Notes: generated by a model not told the origin, from the sequence alone. A DNA stretch of 64,000 nucleotides from Aliirhizobium wenxiniae (GCF_014201355.1 NZ_JACHEG010000002.1:744001-808000); one strand, 5' to 3'. Numbered from the stretch's first letter, positions 9,215 through 17,394 are shown. Numbers and translations are program-made.

Positions 9215-9700
9215 TTACCTGTAAGGCGAAACGCAAGAGCGGCGGACACCGGCGCTGGCGACATAGGTGTTGTCCGAAGCACGATAGGTCCGGTAGCGAT
9301 TGGCGCACCACTGATAATGGCTGCCCCCCGAAGCCCGCGGCTGGTTGGCGATGGCCCCGCCGATAATTGCAGCGGCACCGAATGCTGCCAGCGGGAACCA
9401 GTAACCGTTGTGATAGCGATAGCCTTGGCGGCGCTCGCGATATCCGCGGTGGCCGTTGTAATATCCTTCCCGATAGGCGCGTCGATCATGGCGATAGTGA
9501 CGGCGATCGCGATCATGGCGGTAATAGCGGCGATCACGATCGTCGCGACGGTATTGGACCTCGGTCGCCTGGTTGGCGGAACTCTGCACCGCCATCGGTG
9601 CCGCCGGCATCACAGGTGCGGCCGAAACCGGAATAAAACTCGTAGCAAGAACGGCCGCTGCCGTGAAGGCGGTGGCAATGCGCATGCGAAATGCGGTCAT
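9215..9700 (-). CDS. BA14K-like secreted protein (copy 2)
   Basis: The 161-residue product repeats the layout of its neighbour at 8568-9041: a signal peptide, an extended [10 protein letters not shown]-type basic and aromatic region, a hydrophobic [12 protein letters not shown] segment, and a C-terminal [18 protein letters not shown] motif with a final cysteine. The two are tandem paralogues on the same strand, each with its own hairpin downstream, so they are probably separate transcription units. The repeated His/Tyr/Arg pattern is much longer in this copy and could bind metal or polyanions, which is speculation. Function unknown. Confidence 0.8.
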   Translation of the reverse strand: MTAFRMRIATAFTAAAVLATSFIPVSAAPVMPAAPMAVQSSANQATEVQYRRDDRDRRYYRHDRDRRHYRHDRRAYREGYYNGHRGYRERRQGYRYHNGYWFPLAAFGAAAIIGGAIANQPRASGGSHYQWCANRYRTYRASDNTYVASAGVRRSCVSPYR

Positions 9701-9794
9701 GGGATTGTTTCCTCAGATATAAATCAGCGATTCAAAACGCGAGACATGCCGATTTTGTTCCGGGTTATATTCCTTGGCAAAGGAATGCCATGCC

Positions 9795-10286
9795 CTATTC
9801 GCCGGCTTCGTCGTAAATGCGCCGGTTTTCCTCGATGCGGGAGAAGTTGTCCCTGATCCAGAAATTCAGGCCCTGAAGAGACACCAGTATGCCGGCCCCC
9901 AATTCGGTCAGCTCGTATTCGACGCGAGGCGGCACCTCGGGAAAATAGTGTCGCCTGACGAAACCGTCGCGCTCCAGGCCGCGTAGCGTCAGCGTCAGCA
10001 TGCGCTGCGTAATGCCTTCGATGTCCCTTTTCAGATGCGAAAAACGAAGCTTTCGATCCTCTGCAAGCGAGAGGCGCCAGATGACCTGAACCGTCCACTT
10101 GTCGCCCAGACGCCCGCATATTCCGTTTGCAGGTTGCGGCAGGAAAGCCTGATCGCGCTTCACCTGCCTGTCGGTTTTGCTCTGACCTGAATTGTCCAAG
10201 AGTATCACCTGTGTGCCCGAGGCTGAAAATAGTGCCGTCTTCCGGCTGTGTTTCAACAGTATATATGGAGACCCCGTGTTCACCAC
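9795..10286 (-). CDS. HxlR family transcriptional regulator
   Basis: The C-terminal two thirds are a standard HxlR winged helix: RLGDKWTVQVIWRLS, then FSHLKRDIEGITQRMLTLTLRGLERDGFVRR and FPEVPPRVEYELTELG. HxlR proteins commonly repress or activate a divergent oxidoreductase gene in response to reactive electrophiles or formaldehyde. The frame extends to 10286, giving 163 residues, but family members are nearer 110-130; GTG or TTG codons between about 10139 and 10210 are plausible true starts and would leave room for a promoter. It faces the NmrA-like gene at 10299, which it probably controls. Confidence 0.83.
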   Translation of the reverse strand: MVNTGSPYILLKHSRKTALFSASGTQVILLDNSGQSKTDRQVKRDQAFLPQPANGICGRLGDKWTVQVIWRLSLAEDRKLRFSHLKRDIEGITQRMLTLTLRGLERDGFVRRHYFPEVPPRVEYELTELGAGILVSLQGLNFWIRDNFSRIEENRRIYDEAGE

Positions 10287-10298
10287 GAGGGTTCTCAG

Positions 10299-11198
10299 AT
10301 GAAAGAAGACAAACGTCCAATCCTGGTATTCGGCGCCACCGGCCGGCAGGGTGGAGCGGTCGCCGAAGCGCTTTTGAAGGCAAGATGGCCCGTTCGCGCG
10401 ATTGTGCGAGACACTGCGGCCCCCAAATCCGTCGCCCTTCGTCAGGCGGGTGCCGAACTGGTTGAAGGATCATTTGCCGATCTCGATAAATTTCGCGCCG
10501 TGATGGACAGTGCTCATGGCGTGTTCAGCGTATTACCGGCCAACCTGTCAGAGACCGAAGAGGTACGGATAGGATGCGCGATCGCCGATCTTGCAGCCGA
10601 AAGCGGCGTCGCGCATCTCGTCTATTCCTCGGGCGCCAGTTCCGGCGACACACCGACCGGCATCGCCCGTTTCGACGCCAAGCCGCGGATCGAGGCGCAT
10701 ATCCGCCGGCTACCGGTCACCGCAACGATAATCAGACCGATGATCTTCATGGAGATGCTGATCAACCCGGCATTCGGCCTTTCGGAAGGCCGTTACACGT
10801 TCCTCCTCAGGCCGGACCAGTCGATGCAACTGATTGCCGTGGAAGACATCGGAAAATTCGTCGCCGCGATCTTTGCCGATGGGATGCGGTTCAGCGGACG
10901 AACGATGAAGATCGCGAGCGATACCGTGACAGGTCGTGAGCTGGGAGAAATCTTCAGCGAAGCCGCCGGTCGTCCGGTCGTTTATTCCCGCTTTGCCGAT
11001 GAAGTCCTTTCCGCCAACAGCGATCTTAGTCAGCTTGCGGCGATCCTGGATAACGGCCCGCTGGCGGATCACGTGGACCTTGCCGCGATGCGCGAGATCA
11101 ATCCCGAGATCCTTTCCTTTCGGACCTGGCTTGCGACCCAAGGACACCAAGCCTTCGACGCCGTAATCGGGAGTGATCGCACGTCCCACTCGGCGTAA
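10299..11198 (+). CDS. NmrA/NAD(P)-binding oxidoreductase
   Basis: The 299-residue protein begins PILVFGATGRQGGAVAEALL, a Rossmann-fold glycine motif, and continues as an atypical short-chain dehydrogenase of the NmrA/QOR2 type. Such proteins bind NAD(P)H and either reduce quinones or small carbonyls or act as redox sensors. It lacks an obvious YxxxK catalytic pair in the usual place, as is common in NmrA-like members. The ATG at 10299 is preceded by GAGG. It is divergent from the HxlR regulator, a frequent pairing. Confidence 0.78.
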   Translation: MKEDKRPILVFGATGRQGGAVAEALLKARWPVRAIVRDTAAPKSVALRQAGAELVEGSFADLDKFRAVMDSAHGVFSVLPANLSETEEVRIGCAIADLAAESGVAHLVYSSGASSGDTPTGIARFDAKPRIEAHIRRLPVTATIIRPMIFMEMLINPAFGLSEGRYTFLLRPDQSMQLIAVEDIGKFVAAIFADGMRFSGRTMKIASDTVTGRELGEIFSEAAGRPVVYSRFADEVLSANSDLSQLAAILDNGPLADHVDLAAMREINPEILSFRTWLATQGHQAFDAVIGSDRTSHSA

Positions 11199-11204
11199 AA
11201 ACAG

Positions 11205-11240
11205 GCTCCTCCGCAAACTGACGGCACATTGCGGAGGAGC
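11205..11240 (-). terminator. Terminator of the Rieske oxygenase gene
   Basis: GCTCCTCCGCAA and TTGCGGAGGAGC form a perfect twelve-base-pair stem with a 12-base loop. On the minus strand it is followed by CTGTTTTTAC, so it ends the Rieske oxygenase transcript; it also separates the convergent NmrA-like gene. Confidence 0.8.
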
Positions 11241-11248
11241 GCTCAGTA

Positions 11249-12493
11249 TCACGCCACCGCGTAAAGCGTGCTGTCCTTGCCCTGCAGGCGATCGATCATG
11301 AAGTTCGAATACCATTCGACGAACTGCATCACACCGCCTTCATGCGCCTCGGAATAAGGACCGGGTTCATAAGCGGGCGAGCGGATGCCGAAGGCGTTTT
11401 CCTCGACGATCTGCCTGTCCTGGTCGTTGGTCATGTTCCAGACATGGGTCAGCTGCTCGACATCGTAATCGACGCCTTCCACCGCATCCTTGTGGACCAG
11501 CCATGTGGTGGTGACCGCCGTCTCTTCCGGCCCGATCGGGATGACTCGGAAAGAGATCGCGTGGTCGACCAGCATATGGTTCCAGGTGGTCGGGTAATGG
11601 AACAGAAGCATCGTGCCGATATGGGAAATCGTCACGTCGTCGGAAAGCGATCGTTGAACTGCGGGACGGCCGTTCATCGTGTAGCTTTCGGCATCCTCGA
11701 TCAGCGGCATACGCGCCACGCGGAACTGGCCGTCCGGCGACATGTTGAACGTGCTCGGCAAGCCGGCCGCTTCACAGCGGCTCCAGTGTTCGGAAATGAA
11801 CGGATCGTCGCCTGCGCCCTGCACACCGGTCGCAGTCGGCGCTTCCGGGTAGGTGCGGCAGAGTTCAGGATGGTTGCCGGCGCAATGATAACACTCGCGA
11901 TTGTTTTCCCAGACGAGCTTCCAGTTGCCCTTTTCGATAATCGTGTTCTGGGCAGCAACCTTCGTTTCGGGCAGGCGATGCGGCGCCATGTAAGGCTCTA
12001 CCGTTGCGCGAACCGGAGCAAAATCCGGAGCTTCCTTTGCGAGGCAGATAAAGATGTAGCCGGCAACCACCTGACAGTGAACGGGTTTCAGTCCAAACTG
12101 CTTCTTGTCGAAATTCTCGCCCATATGACGGGCCGACATCAGCGAGCCGTCATGCTGGTAGGTCCACTGGTGATAGGGACAGACGAGGCGGGTCGCAGAA
12201 CCCGTTTCCTTGGTGCAGACGCGGTGGCCACGATGGCGGCAGGTATTGTGATAGGCGCGGACATCGCCCTCGCGCGTGCGGATGACGAGAACCGGATAGT
12301 CGCCAACCTGCAGGGTGAAATACATGCCCGCTTTGTTGATCTGGCAATCGTGGCCGGCAAACAGCCAGTCGCGATACCAGATCATCTCGAGATCGAGCTT
12401 GTAATAATCGGGATCGATATAAAAGGGCTGTTCCAGGCTGAAACCTTCGCGGCGGTTCTTCAGCTGCCGCAGAACCTGATTGTGAATGTCCAT
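11249..12493 (-). CDS. Rieske-type oxygenase alpha subunit, glycine betaine/stachydrine/carnitine demethylase-like
   Basis: The 414-residue protein has a Rieske [2Fe-2S] site (C85, H87, C105, H108) and a mononuclear iron site (H203, H208). The residue that bridges the two centres, normally Asp, is Glu (E200 in RECYHC), as known for carnitine oxygenase CntA. Length and the ENNRECYHCAGNHPEL segment place it with GbcA (glycine betaine), Stc2 (stachydrine) and CntA: N-demethylating or C-N-cleaving monooxygenases of quaternary amines. A ferredoxin-reductase partner such as GbcB is not adjacent and must be encoded elsewhere. GAGGAAG precedes the ATG. A cobalamin riboswitch lies about 105 bases upstream in the same orientation, so expression should fall when cobalamin is plentiful. 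Family confident; substrate inferred. Confidence 0.82.
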   Translation of the reverse strand: MDIHNQVLRQLKNRREGFSLEQPFYIDPDYYKLDLEMIWYRDWLFAGHDCQINKAGMYFTLQVGDYPVLVIRTREGDVRAYHNTCRHRGHRVCTKETGSATRLVCPYHQWTYQHDGSLMSARHMGENFDKKQFGLKPVHCQVVAGYIFICLAKEAPDFAPVRATVEPYMAPHRLPETKVAAQNTIIEKGNWKLVWENNRECYHCAGNHPELCRTYPEAPTATGVQGAGDDPFISEHWSRCEAAGLPSTFNMSPDGQFRVARMPLIEDAESYTMNGRPAVQRSLSDDVTISHIGTMLLFHYPTTWNHMLVDHAISFRVIPIGPEETAVTTTWLVHKDAVEGVDYDVEQLTHVWNMTNDQDRQIVEENAFGIRSPAYEPGPYSEAHEGGVMQFVEWYSNFMIDRLQGKDSTLYAVA

Positions 12494-12597
12494 ATGCTTC
12501 CTCGCAATACAAGCAAGCTTCAGGGCATGGACAAGCCGGCAACAATCAATGCAGCCAATTCCCGTCCCGTGCGCCCTCCGCGACCGGTGTCATCAAA

Positions 12598-12800
12598 CTC
12601 AGGCTGGTTTCCGGGCTGAGGAGTTGTCCCAAAAGGACTGCATGGTACCTTCCCGGTCGGCCGTTCGGCTCTGTCCCAGTGGCCGGGGTCGCCCCCTACC
12701 ATGCCTTCAACTCCACCACCGTTGCGGGGGCAGCGCCGGATAGATCTTTGCGATCCGCCGGCTTCCCAATTCTCCGCCTCCCCTAGCGAGGCGGCACCTT
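12598..12800 (-). ncRNA. Cobalamin riboswitch
   Basis: Read on the minus strand, the element has the conserved blocks of the cobalamin riboswitch in order: AAGGTGCC at the 5' end (near 12800), AATTGGGAAGCCGG, ATCCGG followed by GCTGCCCCCGCAACGGTG, GGCCACTGGGA, CGGGAAGG, and a B12-box-like AGCCCGGAAACCAGCCTGAG at 12598-12617. Paired segments GGAGTTG/CAACTCC and GCATGGTA/TACCATGC support the fold. It ends about 105 bases before the Rieske oxygenase start, with no other gene between. In Gram-negative bacteria this class usually blocks translation when adenosylcobalamin is bound. The identification rests on manual motif matching, but six blocks in correct order make it strong. Confidence 0.92.
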
Positions 12801-12967
12801 GAGCTTTGTCATATTTAAGCGGGATGCCGGCCTGTCGCATAGACGACATTGCGACATCGGCCACTGCATTGGCGACGATCGCGCAATAGCATTCGATGTC
12901 GGGGGAAACCGACTGTTAAGGTCTTGCTAATAGTGTTCTTGAAAATTCATTGGGAAGAGCCGCCGCC
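12801..12967. other. Divergent promoter region, no gene seen
   Basis: This stretch separates the 5' end of the cobalamin riboswitch from the hypothetical gene at 12968. It should hold two back-to-back promoters. AT-rich bases at 12811-12819 and 12925-12950 are candidates, but I cannot place -35/-10 boxes with confidence. Confidence 0.4.
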
Positions 12968-13576
12968 ATGCCAGGACAGCTCCGTTATTACGAAGTCAAC
13001 AGGCCCAGGCCCTTGATGGTGCCGCCAAGCAGCGGCAATGCCCATACCGAATTCCTGCGAACCGGCAGAATTCCACGCTCACGCCCTGTCTGGGTTCCGG
13101 ACGAACGCCGCTATCTCACCCATGACGAAGTGGCTGAAAAGACGGGCAAGAAGCTCGAAACTGCCGGCGAAACCACGCATAAGCGGCTGAACAGCTTTCA
13201 CCGGTCCATCCACCTGCCGAAGATCATCTTTCACCGCACGCTGGAGGGTAGCCCGCATCTGGGCTATTGCCATGTGACCGCGGCACGCACCTTCTTTTCG
13301 CAGGATGCGATGGTCAGCTGGTCATTCTACATCGCCAACTTCTCTTCCGAGATCGGCGGCGACGAGGTGTTTTTCGCCCGAATCAATCCACGGAACTCCC
13401 GCATGTATTTCGCCGTCGCCGTGGAAGGTGAAGCGGGCGAACAGGCGCGGATCGACCGGACATGGCGCAGAAACGGGCTTCTGTTTCAGACCAACAGCCC
13501 GCGCGAGGCGATGCGCAACGTGCTGATGCTTGGTGCGCCGAGTGCCGCAGTACGCGAAATCGTCAAAAGGCTTTGA
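12968..13576 (+). CDS. Conserved hypothetical protein
   Basis: This 202-residue protein is not one I can assign to a characterised family. It has no signal peptide or membrane helix, is basic in its first half (NKR-rich stretches and a TGRIPRSRPVW segment), and contains a more hydrophobic middle (VSWSFYIANFSSEIGGDEVFFARI). Good codon use matching the neighbours and GGGAAGAG nine bases before the ATG at 12968 support a real gene; a TTG at 12950 would add six residues. The gene lies 31 bases upstream of the Sua5 gene on the same strand and may be cotranscribed with it. Confidence 0.65.
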   Translation: MPGQLRYYEVNRPRPLMVPPSSGNAHTEFLRTGRIPRSRPVWVPDERRYLTHDEVAEKTGKKLETAGETTHKRLNSFHRSIHLPKIIFHRTLEGSPHLGYCHVTAARTFFSQDAMVSWSFYIANFSSEIGGDEVFFARINPRNSRMYFAVAVEGEAGEQARIDRTWRRNGLLFQTNSPREAMRNVLMLGAPSAAVREIVKRL

Positions 13577-13607
13577 AGAGCCCGCACTCCGCTGTATTGA
13601 CAGCACC

Positions 13608-14600
13608 ATGACAGCCGAAATCATCAACATCACCCTTGAGCCCCAGCGCGCCATCAGCGAGGCAAGCCGTGTGCTCCATGACGGTTTTCCCGTCGCCATC
13701 CCGACCGAAACGGTCTACGGCCTTGCCGCCGATGCGACGCGGCCTGAGGCGATCTCGCGCATCTACGAAACCAAGGGGCGGCCGCAGTTCAATCCGCTCA
13801 TCTGCCATGTCTGCGATATCGAGATGGCAGAGCGTTATGCGGTGTTCGATCCGGCGTCGCGAAAGCTGGCCGAAACCTTCTGGCCCGGTCCGCTGACCAT
13901 CGTCCTTCCGCTCAGGAAAGACAGCGCCATCCATCCGCTGGCAACGGCGGGGCTGGAAACGGTCGGGCTTCGCTGCCCGGAAGGTTTTGCCAACGACCTG
14001 ATCCGCGATTTCGGCCGGCCGCTTGCAGCGCCGAGCGCCAACACGTCCGGCCGGGTCAGCCCGACGGCCGCACGCCATGTGATGGAAGATCTCGGCGACA
14101 AGCTTCAACTGATCATCGACGGCGGCTATTCGCCCGTCGGCGTCGAGTCGACGATCATCCGCGTCGATCCCGAAACCGGCACGATCCTGCTTCTGAGGCC
14201 TGGTGGTCTTGCGGCCATGCATATCGCCGATGTTGCTGGGCGTGACCTTGAGCGTCGCTCAGGCCCTGCCGCGATCATCGAGGCTCCGGGCATGCTCGCC
14301 TCGCATTATGCGCCGGGCGCTACCGTGCGTCTCGACGCGACGGCAATCGAACCGGGCGAAGCGCTGATCCGTTTCGGTGGCCAGCCGGTTGCTGGTGCGG
14401 AAAAGGCTGCGATCGATCTCGACCTCAGCCCATCGGCCGACCTTGCGCAGGCGGCGGCCAACCTGTTCGAATACCTGAAGCGCGCGGATGCCAGCGGTGC
14501 CTCAAGCATCGCGGTTACGCCGATCCCGAACGAGGGACTGGGCGAAGCGATCAATGACAGGCTGGGACGGGCAGCCGCACCCCGCGACGGAGAGGAATGA
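13608..14600 (+). CDS. L-threonylcarbamoyladenylate synthase (Sua5/TsaC type)
   Basis: The 330-residue enzyme has the YrdC fold with IPTETVYGLAADAT, the KGRPQFNPLICHV nucleotide-binding segment and the SANTSGRVSPT loop, followed by a Sua5 C-terminal domain (from about residue 220). It makes threonylcarbamoyl-AMP from threonine, bicarbonate and ATP, the first step of t6A formation at position 37 of ANN-decoding tRNAs. The presence of the extra C-terminal domain makes it Sua5-like rather than short TsaC. Its stop overlaps the start of the next gene as ATGA, so it heads or lies within an operon with the FAD oxidase and ModE-like regulator. Confidence 0.88.
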   Translation: MTAEIINITLEPQRAISEASRVLHDGFPVAIPTETVYGLAADATRPEAISRIYETKGRPQFNPLICHVCDIEMAERYAVFDPASRKLAETFWPGPLTIVLPLRKDSAIHPLATAGLETVGLRCPEGFANDLIRDFGRPLAAPSANTSGRVSPTAARHVMEDLGDKLQLIIDGGYSPVGVESTIIRVDPETGTILLLRPGGLAAMHIADVAGRDLERRSGPAAIIEAPGMLASHYAPGATVRLDATAIEPGEALIRFGGQPVAGAEKAAIDLDLSPSADLAQAAANLFEYLKRADASGASSIAVTPIPNEGLGEAINDRLGRAAAPRDGEE

Positions 14601-16078
14601 CAATGGACGGTTCAGCGGGGGACAATGCAGCGGGCGAGAGCGCAAGGGCTGGTTCAGAGATGGCTTCCGGACTGATCGACCGTTTTGCTGCGATTGTCGG
14701 AAACGCCAATGTGATCCGCGATGCGGCAGGCCTAGCCCCGCATCTGGTGGAAGATCGCGGTCTCTACAAGGGTTCCTCGCCGCTGCTCTTGAAGCCTGCC
14801 TCGACGCAGGAGGTCTCAGCGATCCTGAAACTCGCCAGCGAAACCGGGACATCCATCGTGCCGCAGACCGGTAATACCGGTCTTGTCGGCGGACAGACGC
14901 CGCGTGCCGGCGGCAACGACATCATCGTCTCGCTTGCCCGGATGAACCGCATCCGTGACGTGGACCCGGTTGCGAACGTGCTGGTGGCGGACGGTGGTGC
15001 AATCCTTGCCGATGTGCAGAAGGCCGCGGAAGAAGTGAACCGGCTGTTCCCCCTCTCGCTCGGGTCGGAGGGTTCCTGCCGGATCGGCGGCAATCTTTCC
15101 ACCAATGCGGGCGGCACGGCGGTGCTTGCCTATGGCAACATGCGCCAGCTCTGCCTCGGGCTTGAAGTGGTGCTTCCGACCGGCGAGATCTGGGACGGGC
15201 TGCGCCGGCTGAAGAAGGACAATACCGGTTACGATCTGCGTGATCTCTTCATCGGTGCGGAAGGCACGCTCGGCATCATTACCGGCGCGGTGCTGAAACT
15301 CTTTCCCCGCCCGGTCGGCCATCAGGTGGCGTTTGCCGGGGTTGCCTCGACCGAAGACGCGCTCGCGCTGTTCGACAAGGCCTCGACGCTTTGCGGCATG
15401 GCGCTGACCGGTTTCGAGCTGATGCCGCGGATCGGCATCGAATTCACCTCGCGGCATATCGAGGGGGTTCGCGATCCGTTGTCGGAACCGCATCCGTGGT
15501 ACGTGCTGATCGACATATCGACATCGGACTCGGCCGAGACTGCCGAAGTCATGATCCATTCGCTGCTGGAACAGGGTTTCGAGGCCGGTCTGGTACGCGA
15601 TGCGGTGATTGCCAGCTCGGTTGCGCAGCAGAAGGCGCTGTGGACCATGCGCGAAAGCATGTCCGGCGCCCAGAAGCCGGAAGGCGGATCGATCAAACAC
15701 GACGTGTCCGTGCCTGTTTCGAAGATCCCGCAGTTCATGGCAGAAGCCGAAAAGGCGGTTCTCGCCGCCATGCCAGGCGCGCGCGTGTGCGCCTTCGGCC
15801 ATATGGGCGACGGCAATATCCACTACAACATCTCCCAGCCGGTAGGCGCCGACAAGCAGGCGTTTCTCGACCGCTGGCGCGAGATCAATGAGATCGTCCA
15901 TACGATCGTTCTTGCTGCGGGCGGGTCTATTTCCGCCGAACATGGCATCGGCCAGTTGAAGCGCGACGAACTTGCGCATATCCGCTCGCCGATCGAAATG
16001 GAGTTGATGGCCCGGATCAAGAAATCCTTCGATCCGGCCGGCATCATGAACCCGGGCAAGGTCATCATCGCCCCATGA
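14597..16078 (+). CDS. FAD-binding D-2-hydroxyacid dehydrogenase (GlcD/D2HGDH type)
   Basis: The 493-residue flavoprotein has a PCMH-type FAD domain with VPQTGNTGLVGGQTPR and GSEGSCRIGGNLSTNAGG, and a C-terminal cap ending EHGIGQLKRDEL and NPGKVI. This arrangement is that of D-2-hydroxyglutarate/D-lactate dehydrogenases and GlcD. D-2-hydroxyglutarate dehydrogenase is the most common identity for single-gene members without glcE/glcF neighbours, as here; the substrate is inferred. The start codon overlaps the Sua5 stop, with GGAGAGG just upstream, and its stop overlaps the ModE-like gene as ATGA. The first 25 residues are low in conservation, so an ATG at 14603 or later is also possible. Confidence 0.83.
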   Translation: MTMDGSAGDNAAGESARAGSEMASGLIDRFAAIVGNANVIRDAAGLAPHLVEDRGLYKGSSPLLLKPASTQEVSAILKLASETGTSIVPQTGNTGLVGGQTPRAGGNDIIVSLARMNRIRDVDPVANVLVADGGAILADVQKAAEEVNRLFPLSLGSEGSCRIGGNLSTNAGGTAVLAYGNMRQLCLGLEVVLPTGEIWDGLRRLKKDNTGYDLRDLFIGAEGTLGIITGAVLKLFPRPVGHQVAFAGVASTEDALALFDKASTLCGMALTGFELMPRIGIEFTSRHIEGVRDPLSEPHPWYVLIDISTSDSAETAEVMIHSLLEQGFEAGLVRDAVIASSVAQQKALWTMRESMSGAQKPEGGSIKHDVSVPVSKIPQFMAEAEKAVLAAMPGARVCAFGHMGDGNIHYNISQPVGADKQAFLDRWREINEIVHTIVLAAGGSISAEHGIGQLKRDELAHIRSPIEMELMARIKKSFDPAGIMNPGKVIIAP

Positions 16079-16455
16079 GCCATATCCGGAAAACCACGAT
16101 CCGCATCGATTTCGATATCGGCGTCAGGCTCGGGCCGGGAAAGGCGCAACTGCTCGAACTGATAGAGGAACATGGCTCGATCCGCGCCGCCGGGGCCTCT
16201 ATCGGCATGTCCTACCGGCGCGCATGGCTGCTTTCGGACGAGATTAACCGGATGTTCCGCGAACCTTCGATCTTTACTCGCCATGGTGGAAAAAGCGGCG
16301 GCGGGGCCGGCCTTACCGAGTTCGGCCGGGAGCTTCTTTCCCGTTATCGACGGATGGAAACCGCCATGCTGGAAGCTGCCGACCAGGATCTGGCATGGCT
16401 GTCGTCCAATATCGACGCGACCTTCACACCCTTCTCCAAAAAAGACGACGGCTGA
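16075..16455 (+). CDS. ModE N-terminal-domain-type winged-helix regulator, lacking the molybdate-binding domain
   Basis: This 126-residue protein matches the DNA-binding half of ModE: LLELIEEHGSIRAAGASIGMSYRRAWLLSDEINRMF and the wing GGKSGGGAGLTEFGRELL. Full ModE has two C-terminal Mop-type molybdate-binding domains; these are absent here. Short ModE-like proteins are common in alphaproteobacteria and some respond to other signals or act as modified repressors. It overlaps the stop of the FAD oxidase by four bases. No molybdate transporter genes are in the window. Confidence 0.78.
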   Translation: MSHIRKTTIRIDFDIGVRLGPGKAQLLELIEEHGSIRAAGASIGMSYRRAWLLSDEINRMFREPSIFTRHGGKSGGGAGLTEFGRELLSRYRRMETAMLEAADQDLAWLSSNIDATFTPFSKKDDG

Positions 16456-16460
16456 TTTTT

Positions 16461-16504
16461 CGCCCGGGCTTTCTGCCTGCGGCATCGGCGATCCGGGCGG
16501 TTTT
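16461..16504 (+). terminator. Terminator of the Sua5-oxidase-ModE-like operon
   Basis: CGCCCGG and CCGGGCG form a seven-base-pair stem around a 25-base loop, followed by GTTTTCC. It lies just after the ModE-like stop. Confidence 0.6.
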
Positions 16505-16770
16505 CCACAGACCCGAAAACGCGATCGCAAAGGCGTGTCTCGCAGCGATACGCCTTCAATCCAAGCTGACGCGTTCACTCTTCGGAAACTGCAATAATTG
16601 CGGCATTCGGTAACCATCCACCAAGGCAAACTTTCCTTAACCGCGATTTTTAAGGGGTTTTCGTAAGCCCGCCGCCTAATGTGAGCCCATCAGAGGACAA
16701 AAGTCCCGCAGAGAAACGAATACGGGAAACCGGAAGCGGCTCTCAGGTAAAACAAGGGTAGCATAAAGCG
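16505..16770 (+). other. Non-coding leader region before the conserved gene at 16771
   Basis: No credible gene is seen. From about 16640 the strand reads as an untranslated leader with purine-rich sequence and several GGA/AGG triplets; an AT-rich tract (TTCCTTAACCGCGATTTTTAAGG) near 16630-16653 is a possible promoter area. I found no riboswitch motif. Confidence 0.35.
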
Positions 16771-17337
16771 ATGAGCAAAACCGTTCTGAAGCCCGAATGG
16801 GCAGGGTCGACATTGAGGCTCGATCCGTCTCGTTTTCCGCAGCAGATTACCTATGCGCTGCGCGAGACCTCAGGAGATGTCACAATCACCATCGACGAGC
16901 GCGGCGCTGTGCTGCGCAAGATCCTTCCGGGTAGCGGCCTGCCGCTGTCCTTCGCCCTGCCGGCACGCGCTTTCAAGGGTGTCGCCGCCCGCGCGATCGA
17001 CCATGGCGACGGCGAAGTTACCGTCACGCTCGAACTCCATCACGACGATCCGGATCTCTGCATTCCGCTTCTGGTAGCGCACGATCTCTGCGACATCGCC
17101 GCCGACTGGCGCAGCTGGTCTGAAGCCTTTCACATTCCGATGCTGATGGTGGAAGCCGATGGCGTTGCCCGTCCGCTGGAAAACCATATCGGCGACGTGC
17201 GCAACCATGGCACCAAGCAGCGCCGCCGTCACTCCTATTTCGCCGCAAGGCGTCCCCGTTTCCTCGTTCGCCGCACGACCGGCAGCCTCGGCGTCGCGAT
17301 GAGGATCGAAGGCCGGGAAATCATCGCGCGCCGGTAG
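16771..17337 (+). CDS. Conserved rhizobial protein, DUF6101-like
   Basis: The 188-residue protein has no signal peptide or membrane segment. It starts with a beta-rich region (TLRLDPSRFPQQITYAL...DVTITIDERGAVL) and ends with a strongly basic tail (KQRRRHSYFAARRPRFLVRRTTG) that could bind nucleic acid. I believe it belongs to DUF6101, found mainly in Hyphomicrobiales, but no function is known. It is a single gene with a strong terminator downstream. Confidence 0.7.
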   Translation: MSKTVLKPEWAGSTLRLDPSRFPQQITYALRETSGDVTITIDERGAVLRKILPGSGLPLSFALPARAFKGVAARAIDHGDGEVTVTLELHHDDPDLCIPLLVAHDLCDIAADWRSWSEAFHIPMLMVEADGVARPLENHIGDVRNHGTKQRRRHSYFAARRPRFLVRRTTGSLGVAMRIEGREIIARR

Positions 17338-17368
17338 GACTGTCCCCTAGCCTGCAAGGCGTAGCGCG

Positions 17369-17394
17369 AAGCCCGGCTTGATCAAGCCGGGCTT
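17369..17394 (+). terminator. Rho-independent terminator
   Basis: A 26-base perfect palindrome (arms AAGCCCGGCTTGA) is followed by TTTC on the plus strand, ending the gene at 16771-17337. It also lies between convergent genes and could limit readthrough from ubiA. Confidence 0.8.

Noticed and set aside
12520..12864. Minus-strand frame of 114 codons before the Rieske gene
   Set aside because: It lies over the cobalamin riboswitch and has no protein similarity; the RNA element explains the sequence.
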